From: Epiperipatus broadwayi
Lineage: Eukaryota; Onychophora; Udeonychophora; Euonychophora; Peripatidae
DNA: 64,000 nt
Assembly: GCA_028023455.1 (NCBI GenBank)
Contig: JAQFVV010012446.1
Coordinates: forward strand, 2,976,001-3,040,000
Direction: 5' to 3'
The notes under the pieces were generated by a model, which saw only the letters and a program-made list of their open reading frames with translations, did no database searches and had not been told where the DNA came from. The stretch's first letter is position 1, and each line of letters opens with the position of its first letter. This document shows, piece after piece, positions 10,841-22,289 of the stretch. Made by a program: the position numbers and the translations under genes.

Positions 10841-10922
10841 CAGGCTTACAGCATTCCGGGTCTCCAGGAAGGCATCTATCCAAGTACTAAATGGGCCTAA
10901 CATAACTTACCTTCAGTGATCA
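10841..10922 (-). pseudogene. 5S rRNA-derived fragment (pseudogene or SINE3-type head)
   Basis: On the minus strand the sequence runs GATCACTGAAGGTAAG, then GTTAGGCCCATTTAGTACTT, GGATAGATGCCTTCCTGG, AGACCCGGAATGCTGTAAGC. These blocks follow the 3' two thirds of animal 5S rRNA in order (GATCACNGAAGTYAAGC, GGGCCYGGTTAGTACTTGG, ATGGGTGACCGCCTGG, GAAYACCGGGTGCTGTARGC). The 5' third is missing and the box C region carries changes, so it is not a functional 5S gene. It continues at 10840-10750 into GC-richer sequence that may be the body of a 5S-headed SINE. The long plus-strand frame 10467-10919 overlapping it is a shadow. Confidence 0.7.
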
Positions 10923-11261
10923 AACAAAAACCATTGTATTCAACAAAGCATGAGTACAGCTGTGATTATATTATAATTTGACAGAACTACATTCCTTTTT
11001 TTCTCTTTTTCTAATAAATTAATCATGTTTAATGTCATCCATTATTAAAGTATTTTTACTCTTGCATAATTAAGTTTATGAAATTAAATCCTCTATTAAC
11101 TTGAGCAATATAATTATCTTTACAGCTTTTTGAATAGTTCAAGAATTAAAATTTCTTTTTAATTCTTTTACAATATTATCTTCACTATTTTAAAGCATTT
11201 TTTCTCTATCTTATTTTTTAAAATATATATAAATTGTACTGCTTATAGATATATGTGGGAG
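10923..11261. other. AT-rich non-coding stretch
   Basis: Nothing can be supported here. Confidence 0.5.
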
Positions 11262-11335
11262 ATGATGATCCTGACCAAGTGATGAGTGCTGGTTCAGTAT
11301 GAAATACATATATTGGAGATCATTTACCTTTTAAC
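11262..11335 (-). repeat. Dispersed CTGAACCAG repeat, reverse copy
   Basis: On the minus strand it reads ATGTATTTCATACTGAACC then AGCACTCATCACTTGGTCAGG, matching 6040-6090 on the plus strand and, more distantly, the doubled unit at 15599-15958. The 120 bp that follow (11336-11460) contain a weak tRNA-like stretch (GGATAGAGCAGATGAC ... GGTTTAAATCC), perhaps a decayed SINE head. Confidence 0.4.
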
Positions 11336-11460
11336 ATGTATGTAATCATATGTATCATATTGGATAGAGCAGATGACTGTAGGGAGCTTGATAGTCTTGG
11401 TTTAAATCCACTTTAACTACATCTAGGTTAAGTACGTACATCATACTTGTATTTTAATAT

Positions 11461-12281
11461 ATATATATATTTTAAACAACCTCAGTAAACAAGAAGATTA
11501 AAAAGAGTGTGGGTATGACAAACAAAATATTTTTTTGTTTTGTAAATAAAATAAATTATTCTTGCATTTAAAACTTTATGAATTTGCTAGAAAAAATTAT
11601 AACTATATGTCAGCAAAGACAGCAGCTTTTTATGATTACATTTTATTTTAAAAATTTTAACTTTTAATGATTTGCATATAGAAGAAAAGTTGGGGGGAGG
11701 GGGACAACATCTTTTATTTTCCTTAAACCCTATTCTTTTTTTTTTTTTAAATAAATACTTCATTCATACATTATAAACCTTATCTTAAGCATACAAGTTC
11801 TAATCAAGGACATACATCTATCCAAAAATCATTAGCTAAACATCTTCATCACATCTATATATTAGGTGGAATAACACAAAATTTAAATGAGACTTAACAT
11901 TAAAAAACATCAAATGATAGTATTGCTGGTGAATTCATAAATTGAACATGGAAAGTGACAGAGATGAACCATGCTCCTTGAACTTTGATCTCTAGTAGGA
12001 TAACCATTATGTTAAAAAACAAGGATTAAATAAATATATGTTTAATTATTAACAAAAAATAAAATTGTATAGATTTACTTCTTGGTCTATAAAGCAAAGG
12101 CATATATTGGAACTATACCAACTTATAGACATACATTTAGAAAATTATAGAAAACAAAATATATTCTGTATTTTGACTGATTATAAATTTTACTTTAGAG
12201 AAGCTCTTCTTGTCTGAAAATTATTCCAAAAAAAAAAAAAAAAATGTAAATTTTCATTATCAACCTTTCCTTTTAAACTCA
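11461..12281. other. AT-rich non-coding stretch
   Basis: Contains poly-A/T tracts and a G-run near 11690-11702; no gene seen. Confidence 0.5.
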
Positions 12282-12293
12282 TATACATTAGTA

Positions 12294-12692
12294 ATAAACC
12301 ACTAAACATCACATGATCACTATTCTCAATGGAATTATGATGGCCATGGTTATTAAAAAACCAAAGACAACAAAAAAGTAAGGATGCTGAACTGAGTTTA
12401 GATCTATACAACTATGCAAACTAATGAGCTTTGTGTTTTCATTTTGGACTCAAAACTTTATAGTTAGCTAATAAGGTAAAGGTGGCTGCTGGAGGGTTGC
12501 ATTAGATCCTAAGATCTAGGTGCAGTGCTCTCCTATTCAAGGCTCCTCACTGATAAAAGCTACAAGCTAGAAACTAGTCTAAGGATATTGGATGAGTATG
12601 CCCTATATAGAGGTTTCATGCACAAATCTTGCATTCATTGATAACTTTGGCTTGCACTGAGTGGCACTACTGTATGAAGAATTTAACCTGTG
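12294..12692 (-). mobile_element. Family A hammerhead element, long variant, 12-bp target duplication
   Basis: A 399-bp insertion flanked by exact TATACATTAGTA (12282-12293 and 12693-12704). In element orientation (minus): 5' arm, one antisense hammerhead copy (plus strand 12544-12585, core CTGATAA, so degenerate), a spacer with CACTGCACCTAGATCTTAGG, then about 170 bp of unique sequence instead of a second arm, and the common tail ending GTGATGTTTAGTGG. The same unique segment recurs at 46870-47110 and 52330-52430, so it belongs to a longer element version. Confidence 0.85.
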
Positions 12693-13177
12693 TATACATT
12701 AGTACTATTATAATTCTATTAACTAAAAAAAAAAAGATGAGACTACTATATTTTTAATTTTTCGTCCCTTCTCAATTTTTACTTATGATCTTATTTCGCA
12801 TTTTCTCTTACTGGACCATTCTCTTGTTCAACTAACACCCAAGGTACCCTCATGGATAAATGAAAAAAAAAAAAAAACATTGAATAATGGCAGAAAACAG
12901 CATATATCTCAACAGTATAAAACAAGAAATAGGCTATCTTAAAAGTTGTGAAGAGAATTTATCATTACGATAAGTGGCTGAGTTGATTTCCTTTATTATT
13001 TAATCCTGAGAAAAGGCCAGTTTCCTCTCTTTATTACTTAAGTTTTTAATTAATAAATAAATTAAAATTATGAATTCATGTAATTACATTTTGCATGCAA
13101 TCTTTAATGTATTTATTTGAATTCATTGTAGTTTTTGAGTTGTAAATGTAAATATATATGCACTCTTTGTTTTTTTT

Positions 13178-13285
13178 TTTTAAGTGTCATAGCATCGGCC
13201 GGGATGCGAACCCGCAACCCGGGCAACTGCCTGCAAGTGCAAGGCAGTCGTGCTGACCTCTCGACCACCAATTTATTCCAGTTTT
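13178..13285 (-). mobile_element. tRNA-derived SINE with A-rich tail
   Basis: On the minus strand: GGTGGTCGAGAGGTCAGCAC (A-box region), an anticodon-like arm CTGCCTTGCACT.TGCAGGCAG, then GGGTTGCGGGTTCGCATCC (B box) and CCGGCCGATGCTATGACACTT followed by a run of about 13 A. It has both pol III boxes but the anticodon arm is enlarged and no proper acceptor stem forms, so it is a tRNA-like SINE head rather than a working tRNA. It is far more GC-rich than its surroundings, which suggests a fairly recent insertion. No target duplication was found. Confidence 0.7.
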
Positions 13286-13289
13286 TTAA

Positions 13290-14008
13290 TACAATTACAA
13301 GTCTATTTACTTAAGGTTTACAATATATAAATTAAGAATAACAGCAACTATATTAATTGAAATGTAGGTTGAAATTTATGGATATTTCCTGTAATGGAGT
13401 AAGTAAATTATAAAAAAATGTTGAGATCACTGTCCAATATGCTGCTTTAATTCAACTTTTTTATATGAGTACACCAGCAAAATCCAATGGAATCAATAAT
13501 GGCCACTTTTATTTATCTCCAGCTCAGATAAAATATTTAAATCACTTCTTTAATTATTCTTTTTTCTACTTTATCTCAACTAAAATGACTGTCTACAGTA
13601 TAAGCATCTTCTGAAGTTGAAAAAGAGATCTCAATTCTGGATTCTTTTATCTAAAAAAAAAAATGTTTACAAAGAAATTTTCATATTTCTATATTTTCAT
13701 CTTTTAATAGTTCCACTCTTACTTACAACTTTTATTGAGTTTGTATTAGCTATATTACTTGACTATATAGTGACCTAAAATCATTTTTTCTTAGTTTTTG
13801 GAATAGACTTTGTTGTAAATCTAGGATCAAACTCAGATAAATATAATTAACTTCAAACTCTTCTATTAGTACTATCCTAGAGAAATTATGACATGATCTT
13901 TAAACACAGATCAATGGTTATATCCCTCATCATCAAGATTTGACAGAAAACACCAAAGTTTACTCCTTTATGACAGGGCAACACAAACTGCCAAAATTAA
14001 AATAGGTG
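13290..14008. other. AT-rich non-coding stretch
   Basis: No feature can be supported. A good donor-like GTTGTAAGTAAG exists on the minus strand near 13735, but the sequence before it has stops in all frames. Confidence 0.5.
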
Positions 14009-14262
14009 AATTATATTTAGAAGGTAATAATCCCTCCTCACTTGAACCATACTATAATATTATCTCAATGATGTTAAATGCAAGGATACTCTTGTTCCAC
14101 ATTGGCCTATATAAGTACACTTAGGTTTGAAAATAAGATGATCATTTTTATTTTCTTAAAGTCTTTATCTTGTGGCTGGAACGAGAGTATGCTAGCATTT
14201 AACTGATTTAATATTATAAAATGGTGCGAGTGAGAAATGATTATTACCTTCTGAATATAATT
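14009..14262. repeat. Fold-back MITE
   Basis: Arms 14009-14100 and about 14174-14262 are inverted repeats (AATTATATTTAGAAGGTAAT at the left, ATTACCTTCTGAATATAATT at the right) with scattered mismatches and a ~70-nt loop. No coding. Either a non-autonomous DNA transposon or another hairpin repeat. Confidence 0.6.
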
Positions 14263-15283
14263 ACATCTGACACTGCACTAGTAAAAATAATTGATCATAA
14301 AATAGATAAACTTAGAAAAGTTTTTAGCACTTTTACCAAATTCATCAGCATTCCATCATAACGCATAACTAATTGTTACATGCTAATACAAAAAAAGAAA
14401 AAATATATATATAACTCCTTTTCTAATGAGTTACACTTAGATAGTGATCAAAATAAAATAGCAGTAGACTACAACCATTAGGGATTTACAACCAACAGTA
14501 AAAAAAAAGCACATTGAAAAAAAGTACCATGCATTAATACTTATCCATTATTTATGTTATTGAAGCACATCTGAATTTTTTAAAAAAGCTTTTAATTGTA
14601 AACTGTAGTTCTAATAGATGATAATAAAAAATTATATTAATATTTTAAAAACATCTAAATTATTTTAAACACTTTTATTTAGCTTAGAAATTCTAGATAT
14701 TTGTTTGGCTAAAAATCTTGTGATTTTTAACATACTTCTATCAAACAAATTATCTTCAAATTTTGGTTGTATTAGATATTGATGATGATACAATAGATCA
14801 GGTTTATTCAATCTAAGGGTTGTGGGCTGGATTTCAAATTTCATTGATATCAGGTCAGTAAATTTTCAGGGTATACAATAGATGGCAGTATATTTTTTAA
14901 AAATATGCTTTCAATGAATTTCATGAGTAATTCATTAAAGTGTTTATAGCTAATTAAAATAGAAAAAAAAAATGAAATGAAGAATGAAATGTTAATTCCT
15001 TTTGAATGTTTACTAAAACTTGTTTTTTTTTTTAATGTAGTATTCAATAAGACAAAAATCTTGTAAATGATTTTTATTAATATGTGTGAATTTCATTCAA
15101 AAATATGAAATATGATAACATTGTTTAAATTGTCAATTTTTAAATTTGAAATATGAATAGTTATAAAAAAATCAATTGCAAAATATCTGAACATTACAAA
15201 ATAAAAAATAATATATATAAAAAATATTTTATTTAAAAAATGCTTTTATTTTGAATAGTGGCAATAAAAATAAAAATATTTTT
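14263..15283. other. AT-rich non-coding stretch
   Basis: Nothing recognisable; frames such as 14850-15047 are low complexity. Confidence 0.5.
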
Positions 15284-15434
15284 TTCCTTTCAATCACAAT
15301 TGTGGTTGTTTAATAAAATTTAAAATAAGTGTGTGGCATACTTAAATTAATTAATTCAATCACATATTAATTAATTTACATATCCCATGCTTTTATTTCA
15401 ATTTATATACAACTAAAATTGTGATTGAAGGAAA
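15284..15434. repeat. Short palindromic MITE, family 1
   Basis: Terminal inverted repeat TTTCAATCACAATTGTGGTT versus ACAACTAAAATTGTGATTGA, with a central AATTAATTCAATCAC palindrome. A second copy with the same termini and centre lies at 53031-53180. Confidence 0.65.
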
Positions 15435-15598
15435 TTTCTATTCTGAAATTCAATAAAATAATTAAAATCAATGGCAACAAATTTATTTAAATATGAAGTA
15501 TTTCGCCCAGATGTAATTTCAGTTACTGAATATAAGAATTGAAAAAAAAACAAACTTAAACTTTCATTTCACCACATATTCTTGAAACATATGAATAA

Positions 15599-15958
15599 AG
15601 ATATCTGAAAAACTTTGAATGACTCTCAAAATGCATTTCATGTTGAACGAAGACTCTTCAGTTGACACAGATCGCAAGTGTTGATTCAGTATTAAATGCA
15701 CTTTGAGGACTTATTTGACTTTTTCAGATATGATTGTTCTTATGTTTCAAGAATGTACTGGAATGGAAGATTTTGTACCTAAAAAAGATATCTAAAAAAC
15801 TTTGAATTTCATGCTGAACCAAGACCCTTCAGTTGACACAGATCACAAGTGCTGATTCAGTATTAAATGTTCTTAAGGACTCATTTGACTTTGTCAGATA
15901 TGATTGTTCCTATGTTTTAACAATGTAGTGGAATGGAAGATTTTGTACCTAAAAAAGA
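15599..15958 (+). repeat. Two-copy tandem repeat of about 180 bp
   Basis: Unit 1 (15599-15785) and unit 2 (15786-15958) both start near AAACTTTGAAT, include CTTCAGTTGACACAGATC and end GGAAGATTTTGTACCTAAAA. Each unit has an internal inverted motif (TTTCATGCTGAACC ... GATTCAGTATTAAATG) shared with repeats at 6040 and 11262. Confidence 0.75.
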
Positions 15959-17212
15959 TTATTACCCATAAAAAAAACTTAAGAAGTTAGTCTACTTCAT
16001 GTATTTGGATTTAATTATAAAACAAGTATAATAATCTTTAATTGGGTTTAAAATTTATATATGGGCTAATGATAATCTCTATTTTACTAAATATTTAATA
16101 ATAATTATTAATATATATATATATCTAAGTGAGATTGATGTCAAAGTTGTATGCACAAAAAAGTCTGATACTTTAAATCAAATCATAATAATGATTTTAT
16201 AACATAAATTCATTTACATTTCTGAATAAACAACATAATCAAATTTCAAAGGCTGAAAACACATAAGAAACAGATACAGGAATGATCAAGTGTTTAATAT
16301 ACTTATCTTAAATACATCAGTCTCCTGCAGTCATACAATAATCATAACACATCTGACATTAGTGCAATTAAAGAAAATACGACTTTAAAAAAATTGGCAT
16401 TAGAATAATAATGACTATTATATGAACCACTTACTTTTCATCTGTTTTATTTAGTATATTTTCTCGATAATATTTTTGTTTTGTTACATAATACGTAAAG
16501 ATTTATATATAAGTAAATAATTCATTTATTTATTGTTTTATTTATTAAAAAAAATTAAATTGCCATTATTCGGTTATTTCAAAATTTTGCTTCACAGGGT
16601 TATTCTTTCTTTCACTATGGTACAGTATTATGGAGCATGGGCACTCACTATTATATCATTCATTCATTTTATGCCTGATTTACTTTATCATGTTTGCCAG
16701 AAATATGCTTACTTAAACCACCTTTCTTAATTTGCAGCTGCATCATTGACAATTGACAAATAGATCAAATATATATTGGTAAGTGTAGTCATCATATGCT
16801 GCTATAAAAAAATTATATAGTAAATATCATTGATAATCAAAATGCTAAAAAAACATATTTATGTTTGTTTACAAAACTCTAGTATTTGCGTTACTATCAA
16901 AATACACATGCATATATAATTTAGCTATATATAAATATATCAAATCAAATAAATGACAAACTTTTATCGATTAAAAATTAATAAATTTCTTCTAGTGCTC
17001 CTATGAAGAAATTGACTATATATGTATATAACTAAAAACAAAATACACATCTATTACAGAAAAGACTTTATAGTAAATGGTAAATACAAATTCATTGGAT
17101 GATAAATAGTTAAATCATACATCAGACATTATTTGTTGTTATAAACTTTTTTTAACTTTAATATGCAAGAACACCTGTGTTTGCTTGAATGTTTGTGGTG
17201 ATATTTTAGATG
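15959..17212. other. AT-rich non-coding stretch
   Basis: No gene can be supported. The frame 16533-16730 is hydrophobic and low complexity with no family resemblance. Confidence 0.5.
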
Positions 17213-17840
17213 TGATAATGTTGGACTATTTCCATCATCTATCATTAAATGCAGAAGGACTAAAAAGTTTTAAACACTATTTAAACTTTTCCAAATACCA
17301 ATAACTGTTAGTAATAACACACAAGTTATTAGACAATACAGGTTAGTAGATTACACAATATTTCGAGTGGTATTATTCTCGGTGCTTCGGGTGTTTCTGA
17401 CCTGACCAGTGGTAATGCTAGCATAGGAGTCGAACTGATACTTTTAGATTTTTGAATATCAAATTTTAAGGCAACGCTCTAACCAGCTGAGCTAGTCTGT
17501 CAAAGACAATAGCCAATGGAAATTTCAAATACTTATCTATGAAGGTCGATTCAAATCCTCTTGATTCTTCCACTTTTTTAATACTTTTTCTTATGAGAAA
17601 GATTAATTAGAGGCTTCAAGACATTATATATTGCTACACAAACATTGTTGGTCAGGCCAACAAACACCTGAAGAAAAGCAGAGAATAATATCACTCAAAA
17701 TGTTGTGCAATCTACTAACCTGTGTTATCAACTAACTTGTGATCTATTACTAACAGCTGTTTGTATTTGGAAAAGTTTAAATAAAGTTTAAATTTATCTA
17801 GACAAATAGATGATGGAAATTAGTTCAACATATTATCACA
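17213..17840. mobile_element. tRNA-SINE palindrome, second copy
   Basis: Outer arms start with GTGATAATGTTGGACTATTT (left) and end with the inverse AAATTAGTTCAACATATTATCAC region (right). The left arm is a complete SINE in minus orientation with the best-preserved tRNA head; the right arm has only the 3' half of the SINE. The centre (17525-17640) shares ATTAATTAGAGGCTT with the copy at 8728-9847, showing that the head-to-head form itself is the repeated unit. Confidence 0.7.
17426..17494 (-). promoter_or_regulatory. Internal pol III promoter of the tRNA-SINE
   Basis: On the minus strand the A box TAGCTCAGCTGGTTAGAGCG (start at 17494) and the B box GTTCGACTCC (17435-17426) match tRNA consensus, with a spacing wider than in normal tRNAs. 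This is the cleanest head of the family in the window and could still be recognised by TFIIIC (inference). Confidence 0.65.
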
Positions 17841-19898
17841 AACAAATACACAATGATTTTTAAACTAATTATAATAAATACAGGAATAAATATTTCTAAT
17901 CTTTCTGAATGATTAATCTATTCTTAATATTCTTATATTTAAAATCTATAAACATGTAAATAGAATTGCAAGAATTTTTTAATCCATCAAAAAATAATAT
18001 ATTATTTAAACCAATGTTTCACAACTTTTTTTAGAAATGGGAACAGTCAAAGATATTTATTACAAACTAATTATTGAGTATAAAATTTCTTGATATAATA
18101 TTACAGGGATGCACAAGGTCTTCAATAATAAGAGCCATGCATAATTATTGTCAACCATTGTTGAATGTTCAAGAACCGCAGTAGTCATTTTTGGAATTAA
18201 TTTTTGCGGTTGAAACAAAGACTATCAAATATCAAAACACTTTTTAACGAACAAATACAATAATAAAATTCATATTAACAACACTTTTAACCGATATTAT
18301 TCAAAAGCAAAAAAATTGAGTTTCAAAATATGTTCTTTTTATTTATTTTTAAAACATTTATGGAATAAAACATTCTAATATTAGTAAACACTATACTACT
18401 ATAAATTATTAATATAAAAGTTTAGAAAAAATGGCACTGAAAATCAATATTCATATTGCCTCAGAAGCCACATAATCACAATTCAAAAAATCTTATGACT
18501 CTATGGTGAATCCCTCTCCCCCTTATAACATTAGTTTGAGTTATATGCAATATATGTATGTTTAGCTCTTTTCCAAAAGGGATTTGGGTCAACAAAAAAA
18601 TAAACCACTGCAGTCAAATCATACTATTTGATCATTATCAGGCCACAATTTGCCATCACTATCTTAGCATAATTTATATTATGGTAATATTTATGACTAT
18701 ATCTTAAACCATTGCGCTCAACATCTATTTGGATGCTTGAATTTTATTACACCTCTCAAAACAACTGAACATATACTTATTTTATGTAATTTCAATGAGC
18801 TCTTTATATAGATAAAATATCAATGGAAATATATTTTACTTAAATGATTTATTTTAAAAAAATTATATAAATATAAAAACAAAATCCCAATCCTGAAATT
18901 TTTTTTAAGCGTTATTAATTTCATGAGTTGCATAATAATAACAATCATAAATTTATATGATTATATTCTCAAGGGTTTAAAAAACAATGCAGGATTGGAT
19001 TATTATCTCTAAAAATATTTAAAACGAAAATTAAAATTTAATATTCATAACAACAGAAGCATATATATATAATCTATGAAAAAAATGTTAATATACTAAA
19101 AATAAATATGAACTTTAAATCTCTGATAAAATTATTTAAAAACTATATAGTGTTTTGTGAAAGCATGAGCAGATATACTTTCTTTCATTTAAAAAAAAAT
19201 CGTTTTAAATTTATTATTACTTTTTAGGCAATTTGATATCAATTGTAGAAATATTTTCTTGGACAAGTTTAAAATTTAAGATAATTCATTTTAAAAAAAT
19301 ATTTAAGCCCATAAGCACTTGAGTTGAACTTCTAATTTAAAAATAGAAATAAATGGGAAACAATGTAATTTAACTTCCAAATGAAAAATTTATTTTTTAT
19401 AATTTAAGAACAATTCATAAAATAATGACATGGCCTTGACTTACAAATTATAATAAAAATTCGGTCAGTTATCAAAAAAATTCAATTTTTTTAAATCTAA
19501 TCTTTAAAATATTTCGTAATTAATAAAAAAAATCTATTTTGTTAGTTCAGATTAATAAATAAAATTATATACAGTATATAATTTTTTTAAAAAAAGGCAA
19601 ATGAAAAAGCATTGATAAAAGAATGAATAGTATGAATGACAAGACAGGAAGTTAATAAAAAAAGCTTTTCATTTAAAACGTTTTAAAAAAGTATATACTT
19701 TTATTGTTAAACATGAAAAAAAACATGCTAATTTTTTGATCATAAGATAAAACCAAATGAAAAATTCAGCAAGACATTTAAAAGAGTAGCATTAGAGAAT
19801 ATATCTATAGCTGGAATCCCCAAATTATGGCTTGTGAAATGTATCAGAAATTGAAAAAAATTTCATCAGACATTAGGTGTTTATGTAGCAAAATCTTA
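17841..19898. other. AT-rich non-coding stretch
   Basis: Around 18013 the sequence CAATGTTTCACAACTTTTTT resembles a hAT terminal repeat, but no partner end was found. Nothing else. Confidence 0.45.
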
Positions 19899-20114
19899 CT
19901 ACATATTCTTGGAATACAAGTTACTGACATAAAATACACATCTTAAATATCTTGAAATAATTGTTCCTAAACATAGTTTAGCAATCAAACTGTTTATATT
20001 AAATTGTGTGTTATCAGTAACTGTATTTTTCCCACTTGCTTTTCCTAGTAAAAGACTTATTTTTTCTTGCCTTTCAATTGTCAACAAGTGTATCAAAATA
20101 AAATCTATTACAAT
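19899..20114 (-). CDS. Candidate internal or terminal exon, unknown protein
   Basis: On the minus strand a strong acceptor (a long T tract, then GAGTCATCAG) precedes 20114. The frame stays open from there to a stop at about 19899, giving up to 71 residues (IVIDFILIHLLTIERQEKI, then SLLLGKASGKNTVTDN). The first ~35 residues have a plausible helical, charged composition; the rest is less convincing and the exon may end earlier at a GTGGGA or GTTACT donor. I do not recognise the protein. It lies on the strand of the exon at 56221-56345. Chance remains possible. Confidence 0.28.
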   Translation of the reverse strand: MVIDFILIHLLTIERQEKISLLLGKASGKNTVTDNTQFNINSLIAKLCLGTIISRYLRCVFYVSNLYSKNM

Positions 20115-21986
20115 CTGATGACTCAAAAAAAAAAAAAGATGTTGATATTCACAGTAATCAAATTTTAGCTCCGTAATTCCAACAGCAATTTTCTATTATT
20201 TCAAAATTTGATTACTTTATTACACATTTTAAAAATCCAAATATTCAAAACGTATAAATTTTTCTGGATAAACATTACCAACTTTTTTTTTTCTGTATTT
20301 CTGTGAACAAAACTTATTTTCAAAAACATTATAGGTTAATTCTCAACTGCTGTGTGCTGGAATCTCATAATGGCACATAAATTCGCCAACTGGTTAATTT
20401 AAACATGTGTGTCTAGGTGCACACTTTTCTATCTTCTTAATATTGTTACATGCTAAGAATCACATGTAGATGATATTCTATGTAGTTTAGTGTGCAGTAT
20501 ATTTATTATGAATAATATATATCATTACTAAATATTTGTGCAACAAATTTAAACTTGTACTGAATTTTAATTATAGGATAATTGTTACATTTTTTTGTAA
20601 AATATTTACACTTTTGAATACTTTTGATGGTAGGTCTGCTGCCCTTCAAAATTATAAGTGGAGTAAATGAATATATCATTTATCAATTTTTTGGAAGTAT
20701 TATAATTTTTCTTTGCTTCTTGATACGTCATGCAGTGATTGTATATATTCATGTAATAGCATTTAATACACTTTTCTTTATTCATTTTTTTTGCAATGCA
20801 ATAAATTTTACTTATTCTTTGATATATGCATTGATGAAGACTGCTGGTCAGTCGAAACTGTAAGAAAATATTATCAAGGAATGGATAAAATTTACTGAAT
20901 TGTAAAAATATGAATAAAGAAAAGTATATTGAATGCTATTATTCATTAATATTAAAAAAAATTAAAACATTAGAGTTTTAAAAAGAATTAGCCAAAAGTT
21001 TAATTACATTCACTAGCAAAGAAGATGTAAATCTTGTAAATTTGGTGACCTGAAGAGTCATCTAATGGTATTATTTGATATAGATGAAGAGCAAAGATGC
21101 CATTGGATGAGTATTTATAGAAAAAAACCATGCTATTGCTATTCTAGAACAATAAAAAAATATTTTATACATGTCAGAAAAGTCATATATCAATTTATCA
21201 AAAGTGTGTAATGAATGATTAACAATCATATCAAATTTCTTTTATGAAACATGGAAATGATAATTCATTTTTATTAATAAATTATATATAACTTTAATAT
21301 TTATATTTTATTGAATGCTATCTAATTAATTTACCAGCATGAAGTAACTGTGTAATTTGTATAAATCATAGAAGTTATGGGTTAAACTTAATATTAGAAA
21401 TACTATTAAATCAAACATCACATTCATTTGATTTTGTTTTGTTTTAATTTAACATAACTTTATTTATTATGAGTTTTTTATTTTAAAAAAATGTAGTTTT
21501 AATTATTCACTAACAAAATATCTGTTCATTATTTAATTATTTTATATATTTATTTTTAGGGTCTTAAAATACTACAAGTAATGTCTTCTCTTGTACAACA
21601 TTAACATTGTTACTACCTGACACAGGATTTTTTTTTAGCAGGTTCCATTATCTCTACCTCATTGTTTATTATAAAATATCCAAAAATAGGCCCGTTCTTG
21701 AAAAAAATCAGTGGCCAGGGCTTTAAGCATTAACTGTAAGACAGGAAATTGACATTATCTTTATAATAGTTAATCATTGATTTTCAAAAATGGAAAGAAG
21801 TTTAATTCATTATGCTGCTTTTATATATATTTAAATAAATCAGCAATATAATATAAAATATCTTTATATAACAGCAATAATATATATAATAATTATCATA
21901 TACAAAAAAGCTCTTTTCGACAAATATTAATTTTTGCCTTTTTCAATGAGCGTTAATTAGTTTACAATTACGATCTACACTGCATG
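20115..21986. other. AT-rich non-coding stretch
   Basis: Apart from the structured motif at 20831-20862 no feature can be supported. Confidence 0.5.
20831..20862 (+). ncRNA. Hammerhead-like hairpin motif
   Basis: TTGATGAA, then a perfect 5-bp hairpin GACTG-CTGGT-CAGTC, then GAAACTGTA. This matches the hammerhead order (CUGAUGA, helix II, GAAA, short helix III, NUH) but has U instead of C at position 3, an extra A before helix II and no helix I. It shares its plan with 58044-58077. Probably a decayed ribozyme or a related structured motif of Penelope-like or LINE elements. Confidence 0.35.
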
Positions 21987-22283
21987 CATAGCGACATCTA
22001 TCTTTTTTTTTATAAAATTGATAATAATCTATTAAAACCATACAATATTATCAAGACATACAAAAAAATAAAACCTGTGCAAATGTATATTACATAACCT
22101 TCCATTCATTTATCATTAACTAATTATTAATTTGACTAATAATTGGTTAATAATAAATGAATGGTAGGTTATGTAATATACATTTACAGAAGTTATTTTT
22201 TTATATATATATCTTGAAAATATTGTATGGTTTTAATAGGTTATATTCAATTTTATAAATAAAAAAAGATAGATGTCGCTATG
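21987..22283. repeat. Full-length palindromic MITE
   Basis: The left half (CATAGCGACATCTATCTTTT...) and right half (...AAAAAGATAGATGTCGCTATG) are inverted copies over nearly the whole 297 bp, with inner matches such as AAATGTATATTACATAACCT. Non-coding; probably a non-autonomous DNA transposon. A LINE fragment starts directly after it. Confidence 0.75.
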
Positions 22284-22289
22284 TATTCA

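Noticed and set aside
10467-10919. 150-residue plus-strand open frame, one of the longest in the window
   Set aside because: Its first two thirds are low-complexity AT-driven sequence and its end is the antisense of a 5S rRNA-derived fragment.
13178-13285. A functional tRNA gene
   Set aside because: A and B boxes are good, but the anticodon arm is enlarged and no acceptor stem closes; the A-rich tail points to a SINE.
13690-13790. Acceptor and strong donor pair on the minus strand near 13735
   Set aside because: The intervening ~50 bases contain stops in all three frames.
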